Below are positions 25,487 to 35,710 of a stretch of 64,000 nt of DNA, piece by piece. The stretch comes from Sweltsa coloradensis (taxonomy: Eukaryota > Arthropoda > Insecta > Plecoptera > Chloroperlidae). The position numbers and the translations under genes are program-made. Location of the stretch: NCBI GenBank assembly GCA_024449915.1, contig JAMZAV010000051.1, positions 806,001 through 870,000 on the forward strand, written 5' to 3'. The notes under the pieces were generated by a model that saw nothing but the letters and a program-made list of their open reading frames with translations, was not told where the DNA came from and ran no database searches. Numbering within the stretch: the stretch's first letter is position 1; each line of letters opens with the position of its first letter.

Positions 25487-27379
25487 AATAGCTTTATCTG
25501 CAGCTACAGGGCAATTCTTGAGTCTAGGATATCGATGTTGTAGGCCATGGAAAATAGCCCTGCAGATTTTGCAAATTTTATTTCTTAGGGTAGGGTTGGG
25601 ATTGGAAGAGTGAGCGATCCATCCATCATATAACCGAAGTTTGTCGAAGTATAAATGAAGTGCCTGAACCTCCAGTTTCGGTCCCGCTTGTCGAGAAAGT
25701 TGATTTTGTGTAATATACTCCCACGCTTCAAGAAGAAGTCGAATACGTTTTAGGCCAGTGAAATGTAAAGACATGACTTCGTGCAAGGATCAGACCTACC
25801 ATGGTGGGCACAACGCTAGCACGTGAGGGTGTTGGTTCGAACCTTTCCTGCAACAACCACCCCAAAGTTTCGAAATCACACTTATTAGTCTAGCGAGGGA
25901 ACATTGACAAAAATCCTTTTCAATTCCCCGACTTTTCTTTTATGTGGGTTTAGTATCAGTCTTTGAACGAACATCAAGAAGTCACATTGCTTGATATATA
26001 TGGGTGATAAATTAATGACCTGTGGTTTAAATGAATAATTAACGATGTACATCTTCTCGTCGCTAATAAAAAACTAAGATATGTAAAAAAAGTTCAATAT
26101 ATCAGCTGAAACTTCAACCCGTATCGTATAGGCCTACTGAACTGATAATTATGTAGACCCTCATCTTTCACATTATAATTCATGTAATCAATTATTCAAG
26201 CCTGCTTTAAGTTTAAACTCGGGCAATCAATTTAATAAAATAATTCCCAGAAGTGGTACATACGGTTCAAACTGATGCAATGAGGAGTGCGAGTTCGAAT
26301 CCCGCATAAAGCCCTCGCCCACATCCACATCTATCAATCACTATGACCACTATCTTCTCGAACCGCCGCATTTAATCGATACGAAGCAACAAACACCATT
26401 TAGCTAGAGAAAGATCATAGATCATGTGATATTTTGTTGAAAGACGTGGCTAGTGGTGAACAGCCGTCTTCAATTACTCTTCGAGGAATAGTTGTTGGCT
26501 GTTTTCTCAGATTATTCACCTCATAATCACGTGTTGGCAGACAAAACAACATTCATCCATTCCATCCCACGTTCTTGTTTTGAGAACCGACCCAATAGAC
26601 GAAACAGCCTGATGCCTGATGGTAGCACAACCACAACAATAATTCTCAGCAAGCCCACGACTCAAATAACACCACGTAGGTACATTTAATCAAGCAGAGT
26701 TTAAAAACACTGCACTAACAGATAAGTAATAAGCCTCATCTCGTTTGACAAGAGGTGGAGGAATGCTGGCCGAGACTGGAGACGGAACCCATACATGATA
26801 GAGAAGGTTACAGGTAAGCTCGCCACAGGTAGAAGAAGGAATCAAAGAAAAGTCGGAGGAGAAAAAACGGTGCTATTTCTTGAAGCAGCCAGCAGGTACC
26901 TTATGAGCTGTGACCCGCTAGCACGAGAGTGGACTGCTTTGTCAATGATCAATTAATCATTAATCAACTACATTCACAAGAAAGTAAAAACGTAAAACGC
27001 GGAAATAGACTAACCAATTTCATGATAATATTATTCGTTTACCGTTAGAAGTCATGGTAATTGGTAATTATGGATATGGTTGCCAACTTTTCATAAATGG
27101 AATTCAGTCAACTCGTGGAAACCTGAAGGGGGGCGGGGAGATTTTTTAGGTATTTTATTTGCTTCGAAAAAAATATTGTTGAAACATGTTTTTATCAGTG
27201 AATATTGAATTATATGTTGTGGAAGAGGGATATTTTTGCCATCAGGACCAAGGTCTAAAAATCAGGACGCCAGTCTGTCCTGATGAAATCAGTACGGCTG
27301 GCAATCCTAATTATGAAGTAGACGGAAACAGCGGGTAAAACTCAGGTAACTATAGCTACTAGCTAGTTATTGGGTAATG
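25487..27379. other. Non-coding stretch with tRNA-like B-boxes
   Basis: B-box-like words occur at about 25832-25848 (ttggttcgaacctttcc) and 26288-26304 (gagttcgaatcccgcat), probably eroded SINE heads. The minus-strand open frame at 25439-25786 overlaps the MITE edge and has no recognised domain. Confidence 0.5.
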
Positions 27380-27560
27380 AGGAAGGAATGCTCAAGGGCT
27401 CTTAGTATGACTCGATCCGAGCATTCGCCTCTTTGACTGATAAAAACCTTGGAAAAATAGTGTACTCTCTCTCTGTCAGGGCTCAGGATTGCCGGTGGCT
27501 GGTATCGAATAGAGACGACGTTGTACGGTGTAGCCTACCTCTGCCGGCACTGACGGAACG
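27380..27560 (-). mobile_element. Degraded SINE fragment, minus strand
   Basis: Plus-strand tgataaaaaccttggaaaaa, then tcaggattgccggtggctgg and tatcgaatagagacgacg follow the same order as the reversed SINE-C head at 23945-24050. Confidence 0.5.
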
Positions 27561-29240
27561 CCAATGTCACCAAGAAGAGACGTGGGTTCTGGGTTCAAAT
27601 ACCATATTCATTCGTATCAATGTTTGCATTTACAAATTAATTATCGTTGTGAAGGGTGCGGTAGAGATGTAAAGTAAGCGGTTTGGTAATGTTTTGCCTT
27701 GTGCTGGCATAGTTCATCATTGAGCCAGAGGTAAAGGACTAAAGGGCGATCCCCGGCTGGGGTGAATTTCTACGCCACTTGCCATTACACAATACAACAA
27801 TGAAGTTAATGTTAGGCCTATGTGATTGTGAATATTAATTACTTCCTAGCAAGAAGAGAAGGTGATGGTTAGCCGTTAGGGACAAAACAAGCGGTCAGAA
27901 CGATCTGATCTTCACAACAATCATATCTCTTCTGACAAATTCACACCTTTTAACTCTTCTTTCAATTACACTTCATTATATCTTAATTCTTAACACGTGT
28001 AGATGTGGAATGGAATGAAGGCCCGCTCGTTCTACAGGTAATTTGGGTAATTCAGCAATTATTAGCAACAGGTAGGCAGGTAACCTAAGGCCTCAGTCAG
28101 CCCTAGTAGAGTAGCTGCATAGGTAAGAGTACTGAACTTCCGACTTACCTGACAGTTCTATGCTCTTTCAGTTGGTAGGTAGAGTAGACTGAAGTGATTC
28201 TGGTAGATATGATCAAACGATGTTTGTTATTTAAAACACCTCTACGATTATTGTTTCATTTCTTATTCAACGCACATGTTATTGTTTACAAACTGATATG
28301 TCAAACAAATTATTTGAATCTAGTGAAAATCGAACACTGATGAATTATGAATAACACATTCACAATAATGAGTAATAACATAAGGTGGTTTCATATTTGA
28401 ATGCATATTTATATAATAATTCCTTGAAAGTTGGCATTTAATATAAACACAACAGCAGGTAATGTTACCCGAACTTGCCACGGTGAACGCTGGAAGGCAA
28501 CTGAGGCGACTGGAGAGGAAACGTGCATGCTCGTTACCGGACTAGCAGACGCCTGCATTACCGACGGTCAAAGGAAGAGGACTAGTAGCAGGATCTAGCG
28601 GTGAATAGGTGTACTTAGTAGAATCAAGGCGCGAGATTACAAATAAATAAATCTTTATTGAATACTGTAGTAATATTAAATCGACAATATATCAATGATA
28701 CACAATAATACAGTAAAGTTTCTTCCGTATTATACGAATATTGGAATATATTCACAAGAGCCTAACTATAATAAACAATCAAATTTTTTATTTACAAAAT
28801 TTATATCATAGTACTAACATCGTGTTTAATGTATGATATAATGTTCACAAGTAAACAATTTAAAGAAATCGGGAAATTTTCTTAAAAAAATAGATTAAAA
28901 TCTTGGGCTGGGTTTTCTTAGTCTTCAATAATATTTATGCAGGAGCTAAAACAAACAAAAGACAAGATGTAAAACGTATTCCAGTCGTAATCTTATGCAT
29001 TGGAAGTAGTATTTTATAGTAAGTGAGAACAGTATATTAATTGAGTATAACATTGAGTGTAATTGAGTGATAGTAGCAATCTATCCTCGATGGTATAAGT
29101 TGTATAAGCAGTGGAGTTCAGTGATTCAAAATCTTAGTTGGATGATATTATTCGGGAAATTATAGAATGGTATCGATGGATACGCTGCACTCAAAATATT
29201 AAGTAAAGAAAAGAGAAAATGTATTGTTTGTACATAATTA
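27561..29240. other. AT-rich non-coding stretch
   Basis: No gene was recognised. A TTTATT near 28652 and the AT-rich run after it could hold polyadenylation signals for the troponin I long-tail transcript on the minus strand, but this is about 1.8 kb from its stop codon. Confidence 0.45.
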
Positions 29241-29345
29241 TTATGTAGCTCAGGCGTACGTGCCAGACTCTAATTCGGGAGCTCACGGGTTCGAATCCCG
29301 CCTCAAAGGGGGTTTTACACGTTTTCCTATTCTTTAATGAGAATG
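29241..29345 (+). mobile_element. SINE head fragment (tRNA-like)
   Basis: A-box-like gtagctcaggcgtacgtgc, then gactctaattcgggagctca and B-box cgggttcgaatcccgcct are followed by a short piece of body (gttttcctattctttaatga, gaatgg). It is related to SINE-A. Confidence 0.7.
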
Positions 29346-29574
29346 GAGGAGATGAACTTGAACACACAATAACCAATAATCCAAAATACCTAGTTAAGTA
29401 AGGCTATTGTATCAATCACCCTAGCTTAAAAGTCTATTAAAGTTGGCTGGAACAGCAAAGTATTTCTTATACCTTTTGGGGCGGGACATGTACCTCCCTA
29501 CAAGGCATTATACTTAAATTTTTGGACAAAGTGTAGCCAGCATCCCGAGTAAAAATTAAATTTTGCTTCGGTTC

Positions 29575-30185
29575 AATTTAAGAGAAAACGAGACTGTGGG
29601 TAAGCCATTCCTAGGGCTTACTTACCCCCATGAGAATGAAATCAATATGAGATAAAGTAAGTCTGTGGGTAAACCAGCCCTGGGGCTCTCTTACCCCCTG
29701 ACATCAATATAAGAGACAATAAAACTGGGGGTCAGTCTTGCTCAACGGGTCACTTACCTCCATGAGATCAATGTAAGATAAAAATAACTTTGGGGGTAAT
29801 CTAGCTTTAGGGATCATATTGGGGGAAATAAGTCTGGGAATGAACCAGCCCTAGGGCTCCCCCTACATCAAAATTTACGAGGCCTGCCCCCTATGATCAA
29901 TTGAAGAGGAAATAAGATGGGGGTAACACCTAGTCCTTTTACTCCTACGATCAATTTAAGAGAATAAGAATGGGGGTAAATCAGCCCTAGGGCTCTTTTG
30001 CTCCCCTATGATCAATTGAAGAGGATAAGAATGGGGGGTAAACCAGCCATACGGCTCTTTTACTCCCCTACGATCAATTTAAGAGGAAATAAAACTGGGG
30101 GTAAACTAGGCCTAGGGCTCTTTTACTCCCAGAGATAAATATCAGGGGAAATAAGTCAGAAGGTAAACCAACCCTGAGATGGGTG
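29575..30185 (+). repeat. Degenerate minisatellite (~63-bp unit, about ten copies)
   Basis: About ten diverged copies are present, each with ctgggggtaaaccagcccta, then gggctcttttactcccc and atcaatttaagaggaaataa. Spacing ranges from about 40 to 75 bp. The block lies directly beyond the last troponin I exon in transcript order, so it could fall in the 3' UTR of the Pro/Ala-tailed transcript or just downstream of the gene. Confidence 0.85.
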
Positions 30186-30464
30186 TAATTGTTATCTTAG
30201 AGGTTGGTGTATACGAGCCCGGGAGTAAACGTCTCTGGGACACCGGAGCTCATTCCGTGATGCCCAAGATCAATATTAATTAACTACAACTAAAAAATAT
30301 GTTGATTTTTACTTTTGATGTAAACTTCCGTGATCAACGATTCTGAAAATTTGCGGTATGAAAGTACTACACATAACATGATTCGTTTTCGTCACCGAAA
30401 ACTTATTGGCGCACCAAAGATACCAAAACTGTAAAATTAAATCTGGTGACGCATATTGTCCATG

Positions 30465-30888
30465 CTAACCTTCTGTGGGAGGGGCCTCAGTGGGGGCTGC
30501 ACTTTCTGCTGCGGGTGGGGCAGCCTCAGCTGGGGCCGCTTCTGCTGGGGCGGGGGGGGGGGGGGGGGGGGGGCGGGGGCTGCCTCGGCCGCGGAGCTGC
30601 AGGAGCTGCATCAGCGGGTGGCGCGCACTTCGGCGGTGGCGCAGCACCTTCGGCTGGTGGAGCAGCAGCAGCAGCTGGTGGAGCAGCACCTTCGGCGGGT
30701 GGCGCAGCACCTTCAGCGGGTGGTGCAGTACCATCAGCGGGTGGCGCGCCCTCAGCTGGTGGCGCTCCTTCTACTGGGGCTGCGCCGTCAGCTGGTGGTG
30801 CCCCCTCAGCCCCTTCTGCGGGTGGTGCACCTTCAGCACCTTCTGCGGGTGGCGCACCTTCCGCACCTTCAGCTCCTTCTCCCTCTCC
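30465..30888 (-). CDS. wupA: Troponin I Pro/Ala/Gly/Glu-rich tail exon (troponin-H-like), frame broken at a poly-C tract
   Basis: A good acceptor (acccactttcag) precedes 30888, and the exon opens in phase 0 with GEGEGAEGAEG. It continues with repeated APPAEG and APPADG blocks, a PPAAAAAPP block, one KC pair and then poly-Pro. In troponin-H of insect flight muscle (Lethocerus), a Pro/Ala-rich extension of this kind is carried on the C-terminus of troponin I. At a 22-base C tract on the coding strand (30552-30573) the frame as written leaves the low-complexity pattern and meets TGA at 30526-30528, giving about 120 residues. In the adjacent frame the pattern continues as APAEAAPAEAAPP and ends at TAG 30465-30467. 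An assembly length error in the homopolymer is likely. Plus-strand open frames here are antisense shadows. Confidence 0.85.
30552..30573 (+). repeat. 22-base G tract inside the Pro/Ala-rich tail exon
   Basis: The plus strand shows c, 22 G, c, ggggg; the coding strand therefore encodes a Pro run. The frames on either side are displaced by one base, so the tract length as written is not compatible with a continuous tail. Such tracts are prone to sequencing and replication slippage. Confidence 0.95.
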
Positions 30889-31699
30889 CTGAAAGTGGGT
30901 ACAAACTCATTGTATAGGTCTACTTTATAAAACTGGAATTTCTTCCAGTGCTTTAGCGAAAGTGTTTAAAGCAGGCTTTGTAAAAATGTAAGATGCAAAC
31001 TTACAAACCTGACTGTTACCGATCGCTTCATCCTGGGCTGCGGGCGTCGTCACAACTAGGCCTACTCAAGAAACTATGACACTCTATCTATGAATCACTA
31101 AACACATCAATCAGTTTACATCACATTGTTGATCAGGTCTCGGGCTAGGAACGAGGACAGGGAAACAATATCAGGAGTCCAATACAAGAAATTTACATGA
31201 TAATCTACCAACTTCACAAACAAAATATAACCATAATACTCTAAGAACTAAGACTAATAATAACTAATGGACTAAGATACAACATTGAAGGGATCGGGTA
31301 GGGCATCACTTCATACTAACTAAAAGAATGCAGTTGTTTTCCAGATTTAATGAGATATGTAGAGACACAGGTATTTAGGATAACATGTAATGGATACTAA
31401 CATATATATTTCTTGATGTTTAAATAATAGTATACAAATATCCATGCAGGAAATGCATTTGCAGTCATTCCCAAATAAACATAAATCCAACAAGACACAG
31501 TTCGGGCATTTTTCGCTACTGAATGTTCACTTGTCCCCACACAGTAACACACATCTTCGATGTCGTTTTCCTCCCAGCTGCAGTGTAATATTGTGTTGGG
31601 CTGTTTACATCTACAACGTGCTTATGTTTTGTTTAAATTAAATTGAAAGAGTTTCTTATCAAATGGAAATAAATTTGTTTCTTGATTTGTGATATTAAA

Positions 31700-31765
31700 T
31701 TATGCCTCAACCTCCTCGTCTTTTACCTTCTTGTCGTCTCCTTTCTTGGACCAGTCGGGTTTTTT
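31700..31765 (-). CDS. wupA: Troponin I alternative tail exon 2 (KKPDWSKK)
   Basis: After acceptor gttgtctttcag the frame reads KKPDWSKKGDDKK then VKDEEVEA and a TAA stop (31700-31702). This is the standard C-terminus of insect troponin I (KKPDWSKG... in Drosophila). It joins in phase 0 to exon 7. Inside it, AAGAAG is followed by gtaaaa (donor at 31727/31726). Use of that site would drop VKDEEVEA and splice in phase 0 to the Pro/Ala-rich exon. No AATAAA was found close downstream. Confidence 0.95.
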   Translation of the reverse strand, partial: KKPDWSKKGDDKKVKDEEVEA

Positions 31766-32790
31766 CTGAAAGACAACGAAGACAAAGATTAGTATTAGCC
31801 GGTGGTGATTGGTAAGGTTGCTTAGAAGAACCAGCTCATGTCTCGGCGTAAATGAATAACTAGACAAGAACAACAACCAGATCTGCAATGTACAGTCCGT
31901 CATAGATGCATAATGTCCCACATCTGGCTCGACAATGACATGGAAAACAAGTAAGCGATGGAAGATGCAAGCAGAATGGATAGGGAGCCAAACAAGAAAA
32001 TAAACAGTCTTGTAACATGTTTATTGTAAAAGAATAAGAAAAAGCAACTTCTAAAAAATAGCCAATGGCAGCTATGGTGCTAGCGCCTTTCTACGAAGCA
32101 GATAATAAAACTGTACACAGCAAAGTTTCAATAATTAAGCAAATTAAATTCAAGAAGCGTTTTTTAAATTCCAACCCCGAAAGGCTCACCTCTACTGAAA
32201 GCTGAAACTCCCGCTGTTGCTGGTGATAGTTGAAGTCAATTGGCTATATAGTTTGAACACATCTATAGCTATTTGGTTGTATTTTCAGCTAATTGTATGT
32301 ATAGAAGAAGCAAGTGATTCTATAATACATATTGATATTGTTAACCCATAGGCCCCCAAGGACAAGAGGAAATCGACATAACAAATCAAAAGGCAAAGAA
32401 GAGAAGAGAACCAAATTGTGAATCAGATAAAAAGGTTCACAAAAAGACAGGACAACAGACAAAATGTTACCCACATAAAACGAAGACAAAACATTTTGTA
32501 ATGGTGTGGAACATAAAGGTAGTTTTAAACGTATACTGTTTGGTTCAGTGTACGTAACCCACAAAATCAGACGTAAACAAAAATTTAAACGCAAAATGTA
32601 AAAAAAGTAATGAATCAAAATAGAGACAAAACAGTGCTGGTGCTGAAACAGCAAATTTTTGAAAATGTTAAAATCAAAAATCATTTTCTTCTAGACAAAA
32701 ATCAAAGTTTTAAAAATGAAAAATATGAAATGTGTAAAGTTGTAAAAGGGTAATTTGGTAACATTAAGGTAACTATGCTTGTGTTTTAAG

Positions 32791-32813
32791 TTTATTACAT
32801 TGAAGATTTTATT
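32791..32813 (-). promoter_or_regulatory. Possible polyadenylation signals for tail exon 1
   Basis: Two AATAAA hexamers occur on the minus strand (TTTATT on the plus strand at 32791-32796 and 32808-32813), about 150-170 nt after the TAG of the AKKAEKAEWQAKK exon. The region is AT-rich, so chance matches are possible. Confidence 0.4.
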
Positions 32814-32960
32814 AATATAATATATCATTCAAATTATAACATGTATATTTTTGAGTTTCAAGTATTGAGTTTACATTTTTTGTATTGCGTTTACGTTTTT
32901 GATATACAATTAATAGTGTGTTATATGGAACAAAGAAGATCACGTGTCTTTTCATTGTGT

Positions 32961-33002
32961 CTATTTCTTCGCCTGCCACTCTGCTTTCTCAGCTTTCTTT
33001 GC
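32961..33002 (-). CDS. wupA: Troponin I alternative tail exon 1 (AKKAEKAEWQAKK)
   Basis: After acceptor tttatttcacag the frame reads AKKAEKAEWQAKK and a TAG stop at 32961-32963. It joins in phase 0 to exon 7 (EEEDKE). The basic-acidic, Lys/Ala/Glu-rich composition fits a thin-filament protein tail. Possible polyadenylation signals follow about 150-170 nt downstream. It would act as an alternative terminal exon giving a shorter, differently charged C-terminus than the KKPDWSKK form. I recall comparable short alternative tails in arthropod troponin I but cannot confirm orthology. Confidence 0.75.
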   Translation of the reverse strand, partial: AKKAEKAEWQAKK

Positions 33003-34907
33003 CTGTGAAATAAAATATATAATTCTGAAGTAAAATTTATATTAGCAGTATTATGTTTTATGCAATATTAAGTACGTTTGATTTTCCTACATCAATGTTC
33101 ACTTTACACTAGTGTAGGCTTACATGGTTTAAATCCAGTTTTGGTATTACTTAACTATTTAAGGTGGCGTTTTGTGCTGTATCAAGTTTAACTCTTTCTG
33201 GACTGCTCAAGAGGTTGTGTTAAATATAGTAAAATACAAATGGCACCTTGACTTGTTTGTGTATGTATGGGAAATAAGCAGACACAAACTTAAAAGTATT
33301 CACGAAAACGTTCTTGCAATTTAGGAATTTGATGTAGCTCCCAAAGCATTACGATCTTTCAAAACAGTTCTTGTGTTTTTGATTTGTTAGCGACTCAATG
33401 AACAATTTTTTTGTAGGCATAGGCATACTTTAAACTAAACAGGAACCAGGAATAATTAGCACTTATGAATTGATGAAGAGTCTGTTTTAAGTATTTCGAA
33501 TAAAGTTTCAGTGTCAGATGACTTAGCGGGTTCGCGGGTTCAACATAAATGTACGTTGCTATGCCATAAACTGCTAAAACACGTCAATATTTTGATGTGA
33601 CCACTCTTAGTTTAAAAGTGTATCTAAAACATGTATGGTTTCATAACTGTATGTTAGTTTGCCATAAACTGGTTGGTCCATAATTTGATATGACCACTTC
33701 TAGAATGAAGTGTATCCAAAGCATGTAACTTTTTCACAACTTTGAGATGCTGTGCGATTAACCGCAATTATTTGATGTGACCACTTCTAGTGTAAAGTGT
33801 AGCTAAAACATGTTTGGTGTATGTGAATGAAGGCTGTGAATCTATGTCAAGTGATATTTGATATTGTGAAGTCCACAACCATTCCAATACATTTATGTGG
33901 AAAATCAAACACACATATTATTAATTATTATATTATGATTTATGAATTAGAAACGACGAAGTAAAATGTACGTAATTTAGGGTAAGTTAACTTTTTTTAC
34001 AACAATTTAATTTGTAATGTTTCCAATGTTAATTTTCAAGTTAAGTTAGAAATTAAGATCGTGAATCATCGAATTACATAAAACGTTCTGGATTTTAGAT
34101 TGGAAATTTAAATTCAGGCGGATAAATATTAATTTGATAAGGTATATAAGTAAAGGATATTGACTCCAAATAATTTCTTCTCAAGATTCAAAGGACAAGT
34201 CTAGAGACAATATTTCCAAACATTTTAACTTCAAAGTGTATGCAAGTCCAAACCCAGAAGTTACATAATAAGAAAGACAGAAAGGGCATCACAGGACAGT
34301 ACTGGCAGTACAATGTTTATCTGCAGCTGATGATATATTTATCAGGAGACGTTTCGTCATACCGGGACTGGGAATCTTCATGTGCAAGATATCAGCTTCA
34401 GGTGGTGAACATTGTGCTGTCATGCTTGCCTCATTTTCTTTACCAACAATCATATTATGCTAGTATTATTGAAATTGTTTTAAAGGGGCAACAAATTTTT
34501 TTGAATATGACTTCTTGATTGCAAATGAAGCTATTAAACAGTTTAAATGTACATTAATTTCAATTTAACTAATCCCATTCATCCTTGCTTTGCGATTCTT
34601 CTTCAAGGTCGTCGTGATGTTCACTAATATGTTCTGAGAAGGTAAAACTTATCAGAACCGATAGATTCTCAAACTTTTTACATATTGGGCGTGAACTGTC
34701 TAGAACTGCTTAAATCTGACTTGGTGCAATAAAAAGCACCATCTTCCGATAAGGTAACATTGTATTAAAGCTTTATGTCGTCTTGAGTAACAATGGAAGA
34801 ATGTTTACTCACTTAACTTTACTCCAAATATTAACTTCATAAGCTGCAAAACATTTTGTTAATTTAACAATTTGTCATTATTAAATAACTCGTGCTTATT
34901 GCCTTAC
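33003..34907 (-). other. Troponin I intron before the alternative tails (1.9 kb)
   Basis: This AT-rich intron includes three degraded copies of a unit of about 115-120 bp at roughly 33575-33825, recognised by tttgatgtgaccacttctag followed by a gtgtatctaaaacatgt-like stretch. No exon-like sequence is seen between them. The plus-strand open frame at 34240-34518 has no family resemblance. Confidence 0.7.
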
Positions 34908-35049
34908 CTCCTTGTCCTCTTCCTCAAGGGTAAACTCCTTCTTCTTGACCTGCTTCAGTTGGTTACGGAAGTTGAACTCTGCTGCCTTCTTCTGGAGCTT
35001 GGCAAACTTGTTCTCGTATTTGGAGACCTTCTTCAGGGTAGGCTTCATG
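34908..35049 (-). CDS. wupA: Troponin I exon 7 (inhibitory and C-terminal region)
   Basis: The exon is 142 nt, acceptor gttctttag, donor gtaagg. It encodes 47 residues after the split Phe codon: MKPTLKKVSKYENKF, then AKLQKKAAEFNFRNQLK, QVKKKEFTLEEEDKE. This contains the actin/troponin C-binding inhibitory and switch segments of arthropod troponin I and is very strongly conserved. It exits in phase 0, and all three downstream tail exons begin in phase 0. The MKPTLKK at the start has Met where many insects have Val. Confidence 0.97.
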
Positions 35050-35364
35050 CTAAAGAACGACAGAAACAAATCACTGTTAGTTTGACAAAATAACTACTAG
35101 ATGGAGGTCCAAACGCGCGGACACTTTACTAAGGTTAAGGTACATCAAAACAAGGTACAGCTAAATTTATGATATTGGAAAACCAAAATCATGTACCTTA
35201 ATTCACTACTTCATATAAAAACAAGGCACAGTTAGACTATAAATGACAGAACACGAAACGATTTAAACAAGGCAATTTATTTTAGCTATTGAAGGGCCCA
35301 AAACGCATTGAATTTACTTGGGATCACATACCATAACATGTAATGAAAGTTATCTGAAAGCCAC

Positions 35365-35610
35365 CTAGCTACTAGCTGCTCCATCAGACATGCATGTAAT
35401 GAGTGTGTCTGAAAGCCACCAGACATGCATGTAATGGAGTGTGTCTGAAAGCCACCAGACATGCATGTAATGGAGTGTGTCTGAAAGCCACCAGACATGC
35501 ATGTAATGGAGTGTGTCTGAAAGCCACCAGACATGCATGTAATGGAGTGTGTCTGAAAGCCACCAGACATGCATGTAATGGAGTGTTTGAAAGCCACCTA
35601 CCTCCTAGCT
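35365..35610 (+). repeat. 36-bp tandem repeat in troponin I intron
   Basis: About five and a half nearly identical 36-bp copies are present, containing gtgtctgaaagccaccagac and then atgcatgtaatggagt. The unit length is a multiple of three and lacks stops, so open frames appear on both strands; these are artefacts. Copies are almost identical, which implies recent expansion or homogenisation. Flanking partial copies (ctagctgctccatc / ctagctgctccacc) lie at both edges. The array sits in the 617-bp intron between exons 6 and 7. Confidence 0.95.
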
Positions 35611-35666
35611 GCTCCACCACACATGCATAGAATGGAAGTAAAACAACTAGATTGAGTGGTACTTAC

Positions 35667-35710
35667 AATTTACCACGGAGCTCGTTGACCTGGCTGTTCA
35701 AATCGCTGAT
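35667..35710 (-). CDS. wupA: Troponin I exon 6 (ISDLNSQVNELRGKF)
   Basis: The exon is 44 nt, entering in phase 0 after acceptor cttttgcacag and leaving in phase 2 at a perfect donor gtaagt. It encodes ISDLNSQVNELRGK plus two bases of a Phe codon completed by the next exon. It is the constitutive exon that receives all four alternative exons. The family equivalent in Drosophila is INDLNAQVNDLRGKF. This is the C-terminal part of the coiled-coil just before the inhibitory region. Confidence 0.95.

Noticed and set aside
25439..25786. 115-codon minus-strand open frame at the edge of the small inverted-repeat element.
   Set aside because: It runs across the element boundary and shows no transposase or other motif.
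30446..30930. Three long plus-strand open frames rich in Gly/Ala/Ser, Leu/Gln or Trp/Ser.
   Set aside because: They are the antisense of the troponin I Pro/Ala-rich exon. A GC-rich repeat without stops opens several frames; the minus-strand reading has the splice acceptor and family context.
35286..35630. Overlapping repeat-containing open frames on both strands (HSITCMSGGFQT-like).
   Set aside because: They come from a 36-bp tandem array inside an intron; the unit is a multiple of three with no stop.
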